From: G958296245 sp963664035
Lineage (GTDB): Bacteria > Chloroflexota > Dehalococcoidia > Lucifugimonadales > G958296245
Direction: 5' to 3'
DNA length: 64,000 bases
Assembly (NCBI GenBank): GCA_963664035.2
Contig: OY760867.2
Location: forward strand, 558,001-622,000
Part shown: positions 43,398 to 52,186 of the stretch, piece after piece
Layout of the letters: each line of letters begins with the position of its first letter
How positions within the stretch are numbered: position 1 is the first letter of the stretch
Notes under the pieces: generated by a model
The model's input: the letters and a program-made list of their open reading frames with translations, nothing else
Databases searched by the model: none
Told to the model about the DNA's origin: nothing
Program-made: the position numbers and the translations under genes

Positions 43398-44909
43398 ATG
43401 AGACCACCGAGACCGGTCGCCCTGGCCTGCATGGCCGCCGTCCTGGCGGCAGCCTTGCTGCTTGCCGCCGTCGCCTGCTCCGGCTCCAAGGAGGAGCCGG
43501 AGGCCGCTCCCACCCCGCCGGCCGAGGAGCCCACCGCGACGCCCGAGGCCGAGCCCGCCGCCGAGGCCGAGGATACCCCCGACGGCCTGGAGATACTCAA
43601 GGACTCCCACGAGCGCATGTCGCAGGTCTCCTCCTTCGCGACCGTCATAGCTACGCAGATACGCACCATCGGAGACTCCTTCAACGTCAGCACCAGCGTG
43701 AGCCGCAACGTCGAGGGGAACATGCGGATACTCACCACGGTCCAGTTCCCGCAGGGCTCCCAGAGTACGGAGCTATTCTATGACCGCACGAACGCCCACG
43801 CGTACGTAAAGGTGCCGGGCGACCAGTGGCGGCGCGCCACCCCCGAGGCCCTCGCCCAGCTATCCGGCCTGGATGTCCGGGACTACAATGTCAACTTCTT
43901 CGCGGAGATCATTCCCGCCGAGGACCCGCCCTGGGACGCCTACACGGTGCGGTACCTCGGGCGCGAGGACCTGGACGGCACGGAGACCCACCACCTCGGC
44001 GTCACCATAGACCTGCAGGACCTGCTCAGCCGGCTGGGCGAGGAGGACCGCGATCTCGTCCTCGGCGCCGCCGGCCTCACGGGCGCGCCGCTCGATGTGC
44101 TGGAGGAGGCCCGGGTAAGCGGCGTGGAAGCATGGATCGACGACGACGGCGTGCCCAGGCGGTTCAAGGCGGAGTTCCTGGGAGGAGGCCAGTTCGCCAC
44201 CGTGCTGATCGGGACATCCGACGTCGACGGCGAGGTTGCGATAGTCCTGCCCACACAGTTCGAGGAGGGCCTGCCGCAGCCGGAGCAGCAGGCGCAGGCC
44301 GCGCCGCCTCCACCGGAGCACGGGGTGGACCTTGCCTCCATGCTGCTGACCCAGCAGGACACCGAGGCCGAGTTCCCAGACATGATTCTCGACCCGGCCG
44401 GGACTGGCAGACAGTCCCCCGGACGCGCCGCCGCCAACACCGTAAGCCCCGACGACACGGTCGAAGACCTGGAGGGATGGGGACGAATCGACGGCCACGT
44501 CTGCTTCTTCGTCGACCCGGCGGTCTTCTCACGGCAGGTGAGCGGCAGGGCCGCCGCGGTCTCCTGCTCCATCGGGCTCTACGAGACCGAGGAACAGGCG
44601 GCGGAGTCCGTCCGGCGAGAGGTCGCCGACTACCAGAGGATGGTGGGCCGGTCGCTCGACGGCGGCGTCACGCTGGAGTCGTTCGACGAGGCCCCGCTCC
44701 CCAACGTGGGCACGGGCGCCGCGGCGGGCCGCGCCGTGGCCGTGAACCCATCTGCGGAGGCGGTATATCTCGACCTCGTCTTCTGGGTGCGGGGCCGCGT
44801 GGCGGCGATGATTACCCTGATCGCCCTCGAGGAGATCGACGAGAAGGACGCCCTGGACCGTCTCGCGGCAGCGATGGACGACCGCATCGAAGCAGCCCTG
44901 GAACAGTAA
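43398..44909 (+). CDS. Lipoprotein with LppX/LolA-like domain
   Basis: A 503-residue predicted lipoprotein. The signal (residues 1-27) ends LAAVACSGS, then a Glu/Pro/Thr linker. Residues about 65-290 resemble an LppX/LprAFG or LolA-type half-barrel lipid carrier: LEILKDSHERMSQVSSFATVI, an ELFYDRTNAHAYVKV strand, then GVEAWIDDDGVPRRFKAEF. The C-terminal third (about 300-500) is an additional unassigned domain. The ATG at 43398 gives a normal signal; an in-frame GTG at 43383 is possible. Likely acts outside the membrane; function unknown. Confidence 0.72.
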   Translation: MRPPRPVALACMAAVLAAALLLAAVACSGSKEEPEAAPTPPAEEPTATPEAEPAAEAEDTPDGLEILKDSHERMSQVSSFATVIATQIRTIGDSFNVSTSVSRNVEGNMRILTTVQFPQGSQSTELFYDRTNAHAYVKVPGDQWRRATPEALAQLSGLDVRDYNVNFFAEIIPAEDPPWDAYTVRYLGREDLDGTETHHLGVTIDLQDLLSRLGEEDRDLVLGAAGLTGAPLDVLEEARVSGVEAWIDDDGVPRRFKAEFLGGGQFATVLIGTSDVDGEVAIVLPTQFEEGLPQPEQQAQAAPPPPEHGVDLASMLLTQQDTEAEFPDMILDPAGTGRQSPGRAAANTVSPDDTVEDLEGWGRIDGHVCFFVDPAVFSRQVSGRAAAVSCSIGLYETEEQAAESVRREVADYQRMVGRSLDGGVTLESFDEAPLPNVGTGAAAGRAVAVNPSAEAVYLDLVFWVRGRVAAMITLIALEEIDEKDALDRLAAAMDDRIEAALEQ

Positions 44910-45039
44910 AACGACGCGATCGCCCGTTCGCCCTGAGCAGTGGTTAACGCCCGCGGGCCGCGCAGAGTGTATGGGAGCGGGCCGTTTAGCATACGTTCGC
45001 CCTGAGCCTGTCGAAGGGCTAGGTGGAGGCTTACGAGTC

Positions 45040-45924
45040 ATGAAGGTGAGAATCGCATCGTCCCCGGACTCCTGGGGCGTCTTCCGCGCCGACGACCCCC
45101 AACAGCCTCCCTGGAGCCGCTTCCTGGACGAGTCCGCCGAGGCCGGCTACGAGGGCATCGAGCTTGGCCCGGACGGCTACCTGCCCGCCGACGCGAAAGT
45201 CCTGCGCCGCGAGCTCGACAGCCGCGGCCTGAAGGTCATCGGCGCAAACGCCGTCGGAACGCTCCACGACCCGGCTGGCTGGCCGGAGATAGAGGAGATA
45301 GTAGAGAGGCGCTCCGCCCTCCTCGGAGCGCTGGGCGCGCGCTACATCGTGCTCATCGGCGCGGGGCACACGGACCCGTTCACGGGAGAGCAGCTCCTGG
45401 AGAAGACTCTCGACGACGACGGCTGGGCGCACACCGTGGAAATATCCCACCGCGCGGCCGAGATCTCCCGCAGGAACGGCATCCGGCTCACCTACCACCC
45501 CCACGCATCGGGCCAAATCGAGTACGAGCACCAGATCGAGGAGTACCTGGAGAGGACCGACCCCTCGCTCGTCTCACTCTGCCTGGACACCGGCCACCAC
45601 GCCTACATGGGCGGCGAGCCGGTCTCATTCATGCGGAAGCACCACGAGCGCATCCCCTACTTCCACCTCAAGACCGTCCACGCGGAGAGGCTCCGCAGGG
45701 TCAACGCCGAGTCCCTCCCGATAGGCAGGGCCACGGCCATGGGCGTCTTCTGCGAGCCTCCCGACGGCGCCGTAGACTTCCACGCGCTGCGCGGTCTGCT
45801 GGAGGAGATCGACTACGACGGCTGGGCCGTCGTGGAGCAGGACATGCGCGTCGCGTCCTGGGACGTCCCACTGCCCATCGCGATACGCACCCGCCAGTAC
45901 TTCAAGGACATCGGTCTGGGCTGA
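45040..45924 (+). CDS. Sugar phosphate isomerase/epimerase family TIM-barrel protein
   Basis: A 294-residue xylose-isomerase-like TIM barrel with similarity to IolE-type dehydratases and hydroxypyruvate isomerases. It opens VRIASSPDSWGVFRADDPQQPPW, with GYEGIELGPDGYLP near 36-50. Metal-binding candidates are Glu in EGIELG, His in LTYHPHASG near 150, Asp/His in LCLDTGHHAY near 182, and a Glu in VVEQDM near 272. It starts an operon: the next gene overlaps by one base. IolE function is possible, but no inositol genes are seen here. A copy of the intergenic CTGAGCCTGTCGAAGGGC repeat lies just before it. Confidence 0.78.
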   Translation: MKVRIASSPDSWGVFRADDPQQPPWSRFLDESAEAGYEGIELGPDGYLPADAKVLRRELDSRGLKVIGANAVGTLHDPAGWPEIEEIVERRSALLGALGARYIVLIGAGHTDPFTGEQLLEKTLDDDGWAHTVEISHRAAEISRRNGIRLTYHPHASGQIEYEHQIEEYLERTDPSLVSLCLDTGHHAYMGGEPVSFMRKHHERIPYFHLKTVHAERLRRVNAESLPIGRATAMGVFCEPPDGAVDFHALRGLLEEIDYDGWAVVEQDMRVASWDVPLPIAIRTRQYFKDIGLG

Positions 45925-47075
45925 TGAGGCCGCTATCCGGCTTGACGGTAATCGACCTGTGCGTCAACGTGCCCGGCCCCTTCTGCTCCTCGATACTCGG
46001 AGACCTGGGGGCGAGGGTGATAGGCGTCGAGCCTCCCGGCGGCGACCCCCTGCGCCACAGCCCCGGCATGTGGGCAAGCCTCAACCGGGGCAAGCAGAGC
46101 GTCGTGCTGGACCTGAAGTCCACCGAGGGCCGGGACGTGCTGGCCGCGCTGGCGCGCCGGGCGGACGTCGTGCTGGAGGGTTGGCGGCCGGGCGTGTCGG
46201 GCCGCCTCGGCGCGGACTGCGAGACGCTCTGGGCCGTCAACCCGGCGCTGGTCTACTGCTCGATCTCCGGCTTCGGGCAGGACGGCCCTTGGCGCGACCG
46301 GCCCGCCCACGACCTGAACTACCTCGCCCTAAGCGGATACCTGGGGGTGCAGGCGGCCATGGACGGCGCTCCGTCGCCGCCGCCGGTCCTCGTCTCGGAC
46401 CTCGTGTCCGGGCTATACGCCGCCATCGCTGTCCTGGCGGCGCTGGCCGGCAGGGCCGCCTCCGGCAAGGGCGCCTACGTCGACCTGTCGATGACCGAGG
46501 CCGCTCTGGCCCTGCTCGGGCCCGAGCTGGGGCGGCTCCAGGACGGCGGCGACCCCGCGCGCCCGAACGTGACCGCGATACCCCACTACGGCCTCTTCCC
46601 TACCGCCGACGGGCGTTGGGTCAGCCTCGGCATAGTACACGAGGACCACTTCTGGCGGCGCCTCTGCCACGCCGTGGGACTCGACGACGTGGCGGACATG
46701 GCCTTCGAGGAGCGGACCCGCTGCGCCGAACGGGTCCGGGACGCGCTCCACGGCGCGTTCGGCTCCCGCAGCGCCGCCGAGTGGGAGGACGCGCTGGACG
46801 GCGTCGACGTCCCCTTCGCCGTGGTCGCCAGCCTGGAGGAGGCCCTCGGCTCGCCCCAAATGCGCTGGCGGCAGATGGCCGGCGGCTCCGGCGCCGCGCC
46901 GCTGCTCAGGCTGCCGGCGCTATTCTCCACGGGCGACGTGTCGCCCCGCGCGAACGCGCCGGCGCTCGGCGAGCACTCGTCGGCTGTGCTGGCCGAGCTG
47001 GGCTACGAAGGACCGGAAGTTGGCCGGATGAGGGAGCGGGGCGTCCTGGGCCGGCCGGTAGGAGCTACACGCTGA
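45924..47075 (+). CDS. Family III CoA-transferase (CaiB/BaiF type)
   Basis: A 383-residue enzyme that moves CoA between carboxylic acids. Family motifs: LSGLTVIDLCVNVPGPFCSSILGDLGA at the start, the RGKQSVVLDLKS core near 55, a YCSISGFGQDGPWRDRPAHDLN segment near 110-130, and GAYVDLSMTEAAL near 185. Asp in YVDLSM is in a conserved position, but the usual catalytic Asp lies nearer 165-175 in the family, so I do not name a residue. Its ATG overlaps the isomerase stop by one base, and its own stop overlaps the next ATG, so all three are translationally coupled. Substrate unknown. Confidence 0.88.
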   Translation: MRPLSGLTVIDLCVNVPGPFCSSILGDLGARVIGVEPPGGDPLRHSPGMWASLNRGKQSVVLDLKSTEGRDVLAALARRADVVLEGWRPGVSGRLGADCETLWAVNPALVYCSISGFGQDGPWRDRPAHDLNYLALSGYLGVQAAMDGAPSPPPVLVSDLVSGLYAAIAVLAALAGRAASGKGAYVDLSMTEAALALLGPELGRLQDGGDPARPNVTAIPHYGLFPTADGRWVSLGIVHEDHFWRRLCHAVGLDDVADMAFEERTRCAERVRDALHGAFGSRSAAEWEDALDGVDVPFAVVASLEEALGSPQMRWRQMAGGSGAAPLLRLPALFSTGDVSPRANAPALGEHSSAVLAELGYEGPEVGRMRERGVLGRPVGATR

Positions 47076-48718
47076 TGGGCCACCAGTACCAGATAGGCAG
47101 CTACCGCGAGACGTACCGAAGCTTCAGGCTGGAGGTCCCGGAGCGCTACAACTGGGCCTACGAGGTCTTCGACCGCTGGGCCCGCGACCCCCGCAAGGTG
47201 GCGATGGTCTGGGCCGGCGACGACGGCAGCACCCGCGAGGTCACCTTCAGGGAGATGTCCGAGGGCTCGACCCGAATCGCCAACGCCCTCGCCGGCATAG
47301 GCGCCAAGCCGGGAGACAAGGTGCTGACGATGCTGCCGCGCGTCGTAGAGTGGTGGGAGCTAGTGCTCGGCTGCATGAGAGCGCAGCTCATCCCCGTGCC
47401 CGTGACGACCCTGCTGACCGAGAGCGACCTGACCTACCGGATCAACGCCTCGGAGTCGTCCGTCGTCGTCACCGACCCCGAAAACGTCGACAAGATAGAG
47501 GCCGTGCGCCCCCAGTGCCCCACGATCGAGCACGTCGTCGTCGTTGGCGCCGCCGCGCCCCCCCATCTCGGCTACGCGGACCTCGTCAAGCAGGCGTCGC
47601 CCGACCTGCCGAACCCCAACAACCTGTCCTCCGACCCGCTGAACATCTACTTCACCTCCGGCACCACCGGCTACCCCAAGATGGTCGTAAACACCCACGC
47701 CTCCTACCCCATAGCCCACGTCGCCACCGGCAAGTACTGGCTGGACAACCGTCCCACAGACCTGCACTGGACCCCGGTGGACACCGGATGGGCGCAGGCG
47801 TCCTGGACCTGCTTCTACGCGCCCTGGAACATGGGCGCCGCGCTCTTCGTCTGGGAGAGCCGGGGCCGCTTCGACCCCGAGGGCACACTGCGCATGTTCG
47901 AGAAGTACCCCATCACGACCTTCTTCGGCCCCACGACCGCCTACAGGCTCATGGTGCAGGAGGACCTGCGAAAGTACAGGCCAGCGGCGCTGCGCCACTG
48001 CGTCGGCGCCGGCGAGGCCGTCAACCCCGAGGTCATAGACGCCTGGCGGGAGAGCATGGGACTCCACATCTGGGAGGGCTACGGCCAGACGGAGACCACG
48101 CTGCTGGCCGCCACCTTCCCCGGCATGGAGTACCGGCCAGGCTCCATGGGGGTGGTGGGCCCCGGATTCGAAATGGCCATAGTCGACGACGACGGCAACG
48201 AGCTCCCGGACGGCGAGGAGGGCGAGATAGCCGTCAAGACCCATCCGGAGCGGCCGGTCGGCCTCTTCAAGGAGTACTGGAAGAACCCGGAAGCCAACGC
48301 CAACTGCTTCCGCAACGGCTGGTACTACACCGGAGACCTCGCCACGCGAGACGAGGACGGCTACTACTGGTTCGTGGGCCGGGCCGACGACGTCATAATC
48401 AGCGCCGCCTACCGCATCGGCCCCTTCGAGGTGGAGTCCGCCCTGCTGGAGCACGACGCGGTGGCCGAGGCCGCCGTCGTCGGCAAGGACGACCCGATGC
48501 GCGGCCAGATCGTCAAGGCGTTCGTCGTTCTGGCGCCGGGCAGCGGCGCCTCCGACGAGATGGCCGCCCAGCTCCAGGACCACGTCAAGCGCGTGACCGC
48601 CCCATACAAGTACCCCCGCGAGATCGAGTTCCTGGACGACCTGCCCAAGACCATCAGCGGCAAGATACGCCGCAACGAGCTGCGAGACCTCGAAAAGCGC
48701 CGAGCCGGGTCCGGCTAG
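47075..48718 (+). CDS. Acyl-CoA synthetase (AMP-forming)
   Basis: A 547-residue adenylate-forming enzyme. Motifs: YFTSGTTGYPKMV near residue 192, GEAVNPEV near 312, EGYGQTETT near 333, YTGDLATRDEDGYYWFVGRADDVI near 420-445 and the catalytic-lysine region PKTISGKIRRNEL near 528. Resemblance is to medium-chain acyl-CoA synthetases. The true start is the ATG at 47075, overlapping the CoA-transferase stop; the frame remains open upstream without being coding. Together with the CoA-transferase, it probably activates an organic acid whose carbon skeleton is prepared by the isomerase. Confidence 0.92.
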   Translation: MGHQYQIGSYRETYRSFRLEVPERYNWAYEVFDRWARDPRKVAMVWAGDDGSTREVTFREMSEGSTRIANALAGIGAKPGDKVLTMLPRVVEWWELVLGCMRAQLIPVPVTTLLTESDLTYRINASESSVVVTDPENVDKIEAVRPQCPTIEHVVVVGAAAPPHLGYADLVKQASPDLPNPNNLSSDPLNIYFTSGTTGYPKMVVNTHASYPIAHVATGKYWLDNRPTDLHWTPVDTGWAQASWTCFYAPWNMGAALFVWESRGRFDPEGTLRMFEKYPITTFFGPTTAYRLMVQEDLRKYRPAALRHCVGAGEAVNPEVIDAWRESMGLHIWEGYGQTETTLLAATFPGMEYRPGSMGVVGPGFEMAIVDDDGNELPDGEEGEIAVKTHPERPVGLFKEYWKNPEANANCFRNGWYYTGDLATRDEDGYYWFVGRADDVIISAAYRIGPFEVESALLEHDAVAEAAVVGKDDPMRGQIVKAFVVLAPGSGASDEMAAQLQDHVKRVTAPYKYPREIEFLDDLPKTISGKIRRNELRDLEKRRAGSG

Positions 48719-48727
48719 CACGGGAGT

Positions 48728-48768
48728 AACCTTGCAATTCTGCCACGCAATAACAGATTTGCAAGGTT
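48728..48768. promoter_or_regulatory. Inverted repeat A (operator-like)
   Basis: 15-base arms AACCTTGCAATTCTG and CAGATTTGCAAGGTT with one mismatch, around an 11-base spacer. It lies 150 bases upstream of a sister copy next to the ATPase gene. Confidence 0.75.
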
Positions 48769-48877
48769 TAAGCGGCCAGACCAAAGCTCACGCTGCCCAA
48801 GGGCGTCGGCCACTAACCCCACGGAGGCGCGCGCGGGGACATGAGGGACAAGGTGGTAGAACTTTGAGCCGGATAAA

Positions 48878-48914
48878 CCTTGCAATTCTGTCATGACATG
48901 GCATAATTACAAGG
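48878..48914. promoter_or_regulatory. Inverted repeat B overlapping the ATPase promoter
   Basis: Arms CCTTGCAATTCTG and CATAATTACAAGG (two mismatches), spacer 11 bases. The left arm contains TTGCAA (48880-48885) and the right arm CATAAT (48902-48907), 16 bases apart, so the repeat covers both promoter hexamers. The right arm ends directly at the ATG. Confidence 0.75.
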
Positions 48915-50081
48915 ATGATTGCACGACGCTCGAGATCCCAGCTTCACAGCCTGCTTGCCGAGTACCCCGCCGTCGCGCTCATAGGTCCGCGCCAGGTCGG
49001 CAAGACGACGCTGGCCCTCGAGATCGCGGAGACGGCGGACTCGGTCTACCTCGACCTGGAATCGCCCTCGGACCGCGCCAGGCTGTCCGATCCCGAACTC
49101 TACCTGGCGGACCACGAAGATCGCCTTGTCATCCTCGACGAGGTGCATCGTGTGCCCGACCTCTTCCAAATACTGCGCGGCCTGATCGACCGCGGAAGAC
49201 GAACGGGAAAGCGAGCAGGACGCTTCCTCCTGCTGGGCTCCGCCTCCATGGAGCTGATGCGACAGTCGGGAGAGACCCTCGCCGGACGCATCGCCTACCT
49301 GGAGCTCGACCCGCTCGACGTCCTGGAAGTCGGTCCGAATGAACGCGACGCGCTATGGGTGAGAGGCGGCTTCCCCGACAGCTTCCTTGCCGGCGACGAC
49401 GGCCGCAGCCTGACCTGGCGGGAGAACTTCATCCGGACCTACCTCGAGCGGGACGTCCCGCAGCTCGGCCCCCGCATCCCCGCCGAGACCCTCCGCCGGT
49501 TCTGGGTAATGTTGGCCCACGCGCAGGGACGGATGTTCAACGCCGCCGGCCTGGCGCGAGGTCTCGGCGTCGGCGGCAAGACCATCTCCAGGTACCTCGA
49601 CCTCATGGTCGATCTACTGCTGGTGCGCCGGCTCACGCCCTGGCGCCGGAACGTCGGCAAGCGCCTGGTCAAGTCTCCCAAGGTCTATGTTCGCGACAGC
49701 GGGATAGTGCATGCCCTGCTCGGTCTCGGCGCCAAGGAGGAGATCCTGGGACACCCCGTCGTCGGCCTGAGCTGGGAGGGGTTCGTGATCGAGAGCCTCC
49801 TCTCCGCCGCGCCCGACCGCGCCGAGGCCAGCTTCTACCGCGCGTCCGGCGGCGCCGAGATCGACCTCATCCTGGCGTTGCCGGGCAGGGGCCCCTGGGC
49901 CGTGGAGGTCAAGCGCAGCCTCAACCCGAGGCCGAGCAAGGGGTTCCACAACGCCTGCCTGGACGTGAAGCCGGAAGCAAGTTTCGTCGTCTACCCCGGC
50001 CACGAGCGCTACCGGGTCGCCAGGGGCGTCGAAGCGCTCAGCCTGGCCGACATGGCGGACAAGGTATCTGGAAGACGCTGA
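48915..50081 (+). CDS. AAA ATPase with DUF4143 C-terminal domain
   Basis: A 388-residue ATPase of the AAA_14 + DUF4143 type. Walker A is IGPRQVGKTTLA near residue 23-34, Walker B LVILDEVHRV near 72-80, and the sensor LLLGSAS near 103. The C-terminal DUF4143 domain (from about 180) ends with EIDLILALPGRGPWAVEVKRS, which has the D...ExK pattern of a PD-(D/E)xK nuclease. It has no clear Shine-Dalgarno spacing: only AAGG directly before the ATG, and the promoter's position predicts a leaderless transcript. It is controlled by the flanking inverted repeats, perhaps by itself. The family is very common and lacks a firm function. Confidence 0.88.
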   Translation: MIARRSRSQLHSLLAEYPAVALIGPRQVGKTTLALEIAETADSVYLDLESPSDRARLSDPELYLADHEDRLVILDEVHRVPDLFQILRGLIDRGRRTGKRAGRFLLLGSASMELMRQSGETLAGRIAYLELDPLDVLEVGPNERDALWVRGGFPDSFLAGDDGRSLTWRENFIRTYLERDVPQLGPRIPAETLRRFWVMLAHAQGRMFNAAGLARGLGVGGKTISRYLDLMVDLLLVRRLTPWRRNVGKRLVKSPKVYVRDSGIVHALLGLGAKEEILGHPVVGLSWEGFVIESLLSAAPDRAEASFYRASGGAEIDLILALPGRGPWAVEVKRSLNPRPSKGFHNACLDVKPEASFVVYPGHERYRVARGVEALSLADMADKVSGRR

Positions 50082-50099
50082 CTCGCTAAATATAGATGG

Positions 50100-50128
50100 G
50101 TGACAGATTTCACAAGATTATGTAGAAT
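50100..50128 (+). promoter_or_regulatory. Promoter of the RidA genes
   Basis: GTGACA (50100-50105), 17 bases, TAGAAT (50123-50128), about 27 bases before the first RidA gene. Confidence 0.6.
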
Positions 50129-50154
50129 CGGACTACTTCACTGGAGGCTCGCCG

Positions 50155-50622
50155 ATGGGTTCGCCTGAAGAAAAGCTAGCCGAGTTGGGCATCACGCTGC
50201 CGAGCGCCAGTTCGCCCGTGGCAAACTACGTGGGCGCCGTGCGCACCGGCAACCTGCTCTTCCTCGCCGGGTCCGGCCCGGCCAGGGGGCCGGACGGCAG
50301 GTCGCCAAGGGGCCGGGTGGGCGACGACCTCACCGTCGAGGAGGGCTACGAGGCCGCCCGGCTGGTCGGCATAAACCTCCTGGCGCGCCTCAAGGAAGAG
50401 TTGGGAGACCTGGGCAGGGTCAAGCGCGTGGTCAAGCTGCTGTCGATGGTCAACGCCGCCCCTGGCTTCACCGAGACGCCGGCCGTCGCCAACGGCTGCT
50501 CCGACCTGCTCGTCGAGGTCTTCGGCGAGAGGGGCCGCCATGCCAGGTCCGCCGTGGGCATGAGCGCCCTCCCCATGAACATCCCTGTCGAGATCGAGCT
50601 CATCGCCGAAGTCACCGACTAG
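50155..50622 (+). CDS. RidA family protein (YjgF/YER057c/UK114), copy 1
   Basis: A 155-residue RidA-like protein. RidA enzymes hydrolyse reactive enamines or imines formed by PLP enzymes. The fold is complete: KLAELGITLPS, VRTGNLLFLAGSGP near residue 30-45, the GRVGDDLTVEEGYEAAR segment, VKRVVKLLSMVNAAPGFTETP near 88 and ARSAVGMSALPMNIPVEIELIAEV. The RidA Arg for carboxylate binding falls at the usual ARSAVG Arg near residue 129. It resembles the next gene closely across its length. GGAGGC lies before the ATG. Confidence 0.9.
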   Translation: MGSPEEKLAELGITLPSASSPVANYVGAVRTGNLLFLAGSGPARGPDGRSPRGRVGDDLTVEEGYEAARLVGINLLARLKEELGDLGRVKRVVKLLSMVNAAPGFTETPAVANGCSDLLVEVFGERGRHARSAVGMSALPMNIPVEIELIAEVTD

Positions 50623-50694
50623 CGCGGCGACCATCCGAAACCCTGGCACCACACCGCCGTCCCACGAAATCCGCATGACCGTAGGGGGTACCGC

Positions 50695-51162
50695 ATGGGT
50701 AAAGTTGAGGAGAGGATAGAGCGTCTGGGCTATGACTTGTCCGGCCAGGCGGCCCCGGTCGCCAACTACGTGCCGGCGGTCCTGGTCGAGGACGCCGGGC
50801 TGCTCTTTACCTCGGGCCACGTTCCCCGCAACCCGGACGGCAGCTTCGTCACCGGACGCCTCGGAGAGGACGTGTCCGTAGAGTACGCCTACGAAGCCGC
50901 CAGGACGACCGCCCTTGCCCTCCTGGGCACCGTCAAGGCGGAGATCGGCGACCTCGACCGCGTGAAGCGGATCGTCAAGCTGCTCTGCTTCGTCAACAGC
51001 GCCCCGGGCTTCGCGGACCAGCCCGCCGTCGCCAACGGCGCGTCCGACCTGCTGGTAGAGGTCTTCGGCGAGGCCGGCAAGCATGCCCGCTCCGCCGTCG
51101 GAGTAGCGGCGCTCCCCGCCAACGTCTGCGTCGAAGTCGAGATGTCCGTGGAGGTCTCCTAG
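50695..51162 (+). CDS. RidA family protein, copy 2
   Basis: Another 155-residue RidA-like protein, the same length as the first and alignable without gaps: KVEERIERLGYDLSG, FTSGHVPRNPDGS, GRLGEDVSVEYAYEAAR, VKRIVKLLCFVNSAPGFADQP and ARSAVGVAALPANVCVEVEMSVEV. The Arg of ARSAVG is kept. The pair lies in tandem with a 72-base gap and presumably arose by duplication, followed by divergence to roughly 50% identity. They may form hetero- or homotrimers. A permease follows after 40 bases. Confidence 0.9.
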   Translation: MGKVEERIERLGYDLSGQAAPVANYVPAVLVEDAGLLFTSGHVPRNPDGSFVTGRLGEDVSVEYAYEAARTTALALLGTVKAEIGDLDRVKRIVKLLCFVNSAPGFADQPAVANGASDLLVEVFGEAGKHARSAVGVAALPANVCVEVEMSVEVS

Positions 51163-51202
51163 AGGGCAGCGCCCCAGGGAGAGCTTGGAGAGAGGAGCGG
51201 GA

Positions 51203-52117
51203 GTGGCTTCGAGCAGTCAGCCAACGGCAGGCGTAGACCAGGAGGCGCTGGATTTCGACACGGCGGAACGCCGTTCCCGCGAGACCCGGTGGCGAAAGTT
51301 CACGCGCCACCGGATGGCGCTCCTGGGGCTGGGTGTGCTTACCCTGTTCGCCACGATGGCCATCTTCGCCCCGTTCGTCGCCTGGCAGGACCCTAACTTC
51401 ATCGACCTGCAACGCGTACACGACCCTCCCAGCCTGGACCACGTCCTCGGCACGGACGCGGGAGGCCGAGACGTCTTCGCCCGAATAATCTTCGCCGCCA
51501 GGATCTCGCTGACCGTCGGGACCATCGCGGCCGTCATATCCGCCGTCATCGGGCTGCTGATCGGCATGGTGTCCGGCTACCTCGGCGGACGCTGGGACGA
51601 CTTCCTGATGCGCTTCACCGAGCTGGTGATGACCTTCCCGACCTTCTTCGCGATCATAATGCTGGTCTCCCTCCTTGGCCCCAACCTTCTCAACGTGATA
51701 CTTGCCATAGGCCTCCTGGGTTGGGAGGGAAAGGCGCGCCTCGTCAGGGGAATCGTGCTGTCGATCAGGGAGATGGACTTCGTCACGGCGGCCCGCGCCG
51801 TGGGAGCGTCGGACGGCAGGCTCATCTTCGTCCACATCATGCCCAGCATCCTGGGCTACACCATGGTCGCGGCAACCATCACGGTGGCAGGCGCGATCCT
51901 CACCGAAGCGACCCTGAGCTTCCTGGGCCTGGGCGTCCAGATCCCCACTCCCACGTGGGGCAACATGATGAACGCCGCCCAGAGCCTCCACACCCTACAG
52001 TACCGGTGGTGGATATGGGTCCCGCCCGGCGTCGCCATCTCCGCAACCGTCCTCGCCGTCAACTTCGTGGGCGACGGCCTCCGCGACGCCCTCGACCCCC
52101 GCACCGTGGTCGACTAG
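51203..52117 (+). CDS. ABC transporter permease, DppC/OppC type
   Basis: A 304-residue inner-membrane permease of the dipeptide/oligopeptide (also nickel or sugar) class. It has the N-terminal OppC_N region (FTRHRMALLGLGVLTLFATMAIFAPFVA), DHVLGTDAGGRDVFARIIFAARISL, six membrane segments and the EAA loop (ARAVGASDGRLIFVHIMPSIL, about residues 195-215) which contacts the ATPase. The GTG at 51203 has AGGAG 8 bases upstream; an in-frame TTG at 51185 is less likely. No second permease, ATPase or binding-protein gene is adjacent, so it is either an orphan or part of a split operon. Confidence 0.88.
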   Translation: MASSSQPTAGVDQEALDFDTAERRSRETRWRKFTRHRMALLGLGVLTLFATMAIFAPFVAWQDPNFIDLQRVHDPPSLDHVLGTDAGGRDVFARIIFAARISLTVGTIAAVISAVIGLLIGMVSGYLGGRWDDFLMRFTELVMTFPTFFAIIMLVSLLGPNLLNVILAIGLLGWEGKARLVRGIVLSIREMDFVTAARAVGASDGRLIFVHIMPSILGYTMVAATITVAGAILTEATLSFLGLGVQIPTPTWGNMMNAAQSLHTLQYRWWIWVPPGVAISATVLAVNFVGDGLRDALDPRTVVD

Positions 52118-52186
52118 CAGCCGCGGCGGTACCGGAGCGGCGGCTTCGCGCGACCTGCGGAGCTAGGGGCGCGGCAAGTCACGACC

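Noticed and set aside
45959..47074. Long N-terminal extension of the acyl-CoA synthetase frame
   Set aside because: It overlaps the CoA-transferase in another frame and has Arg-rich shadow composition; the ATG at 47075 starts the family-typical sequence.
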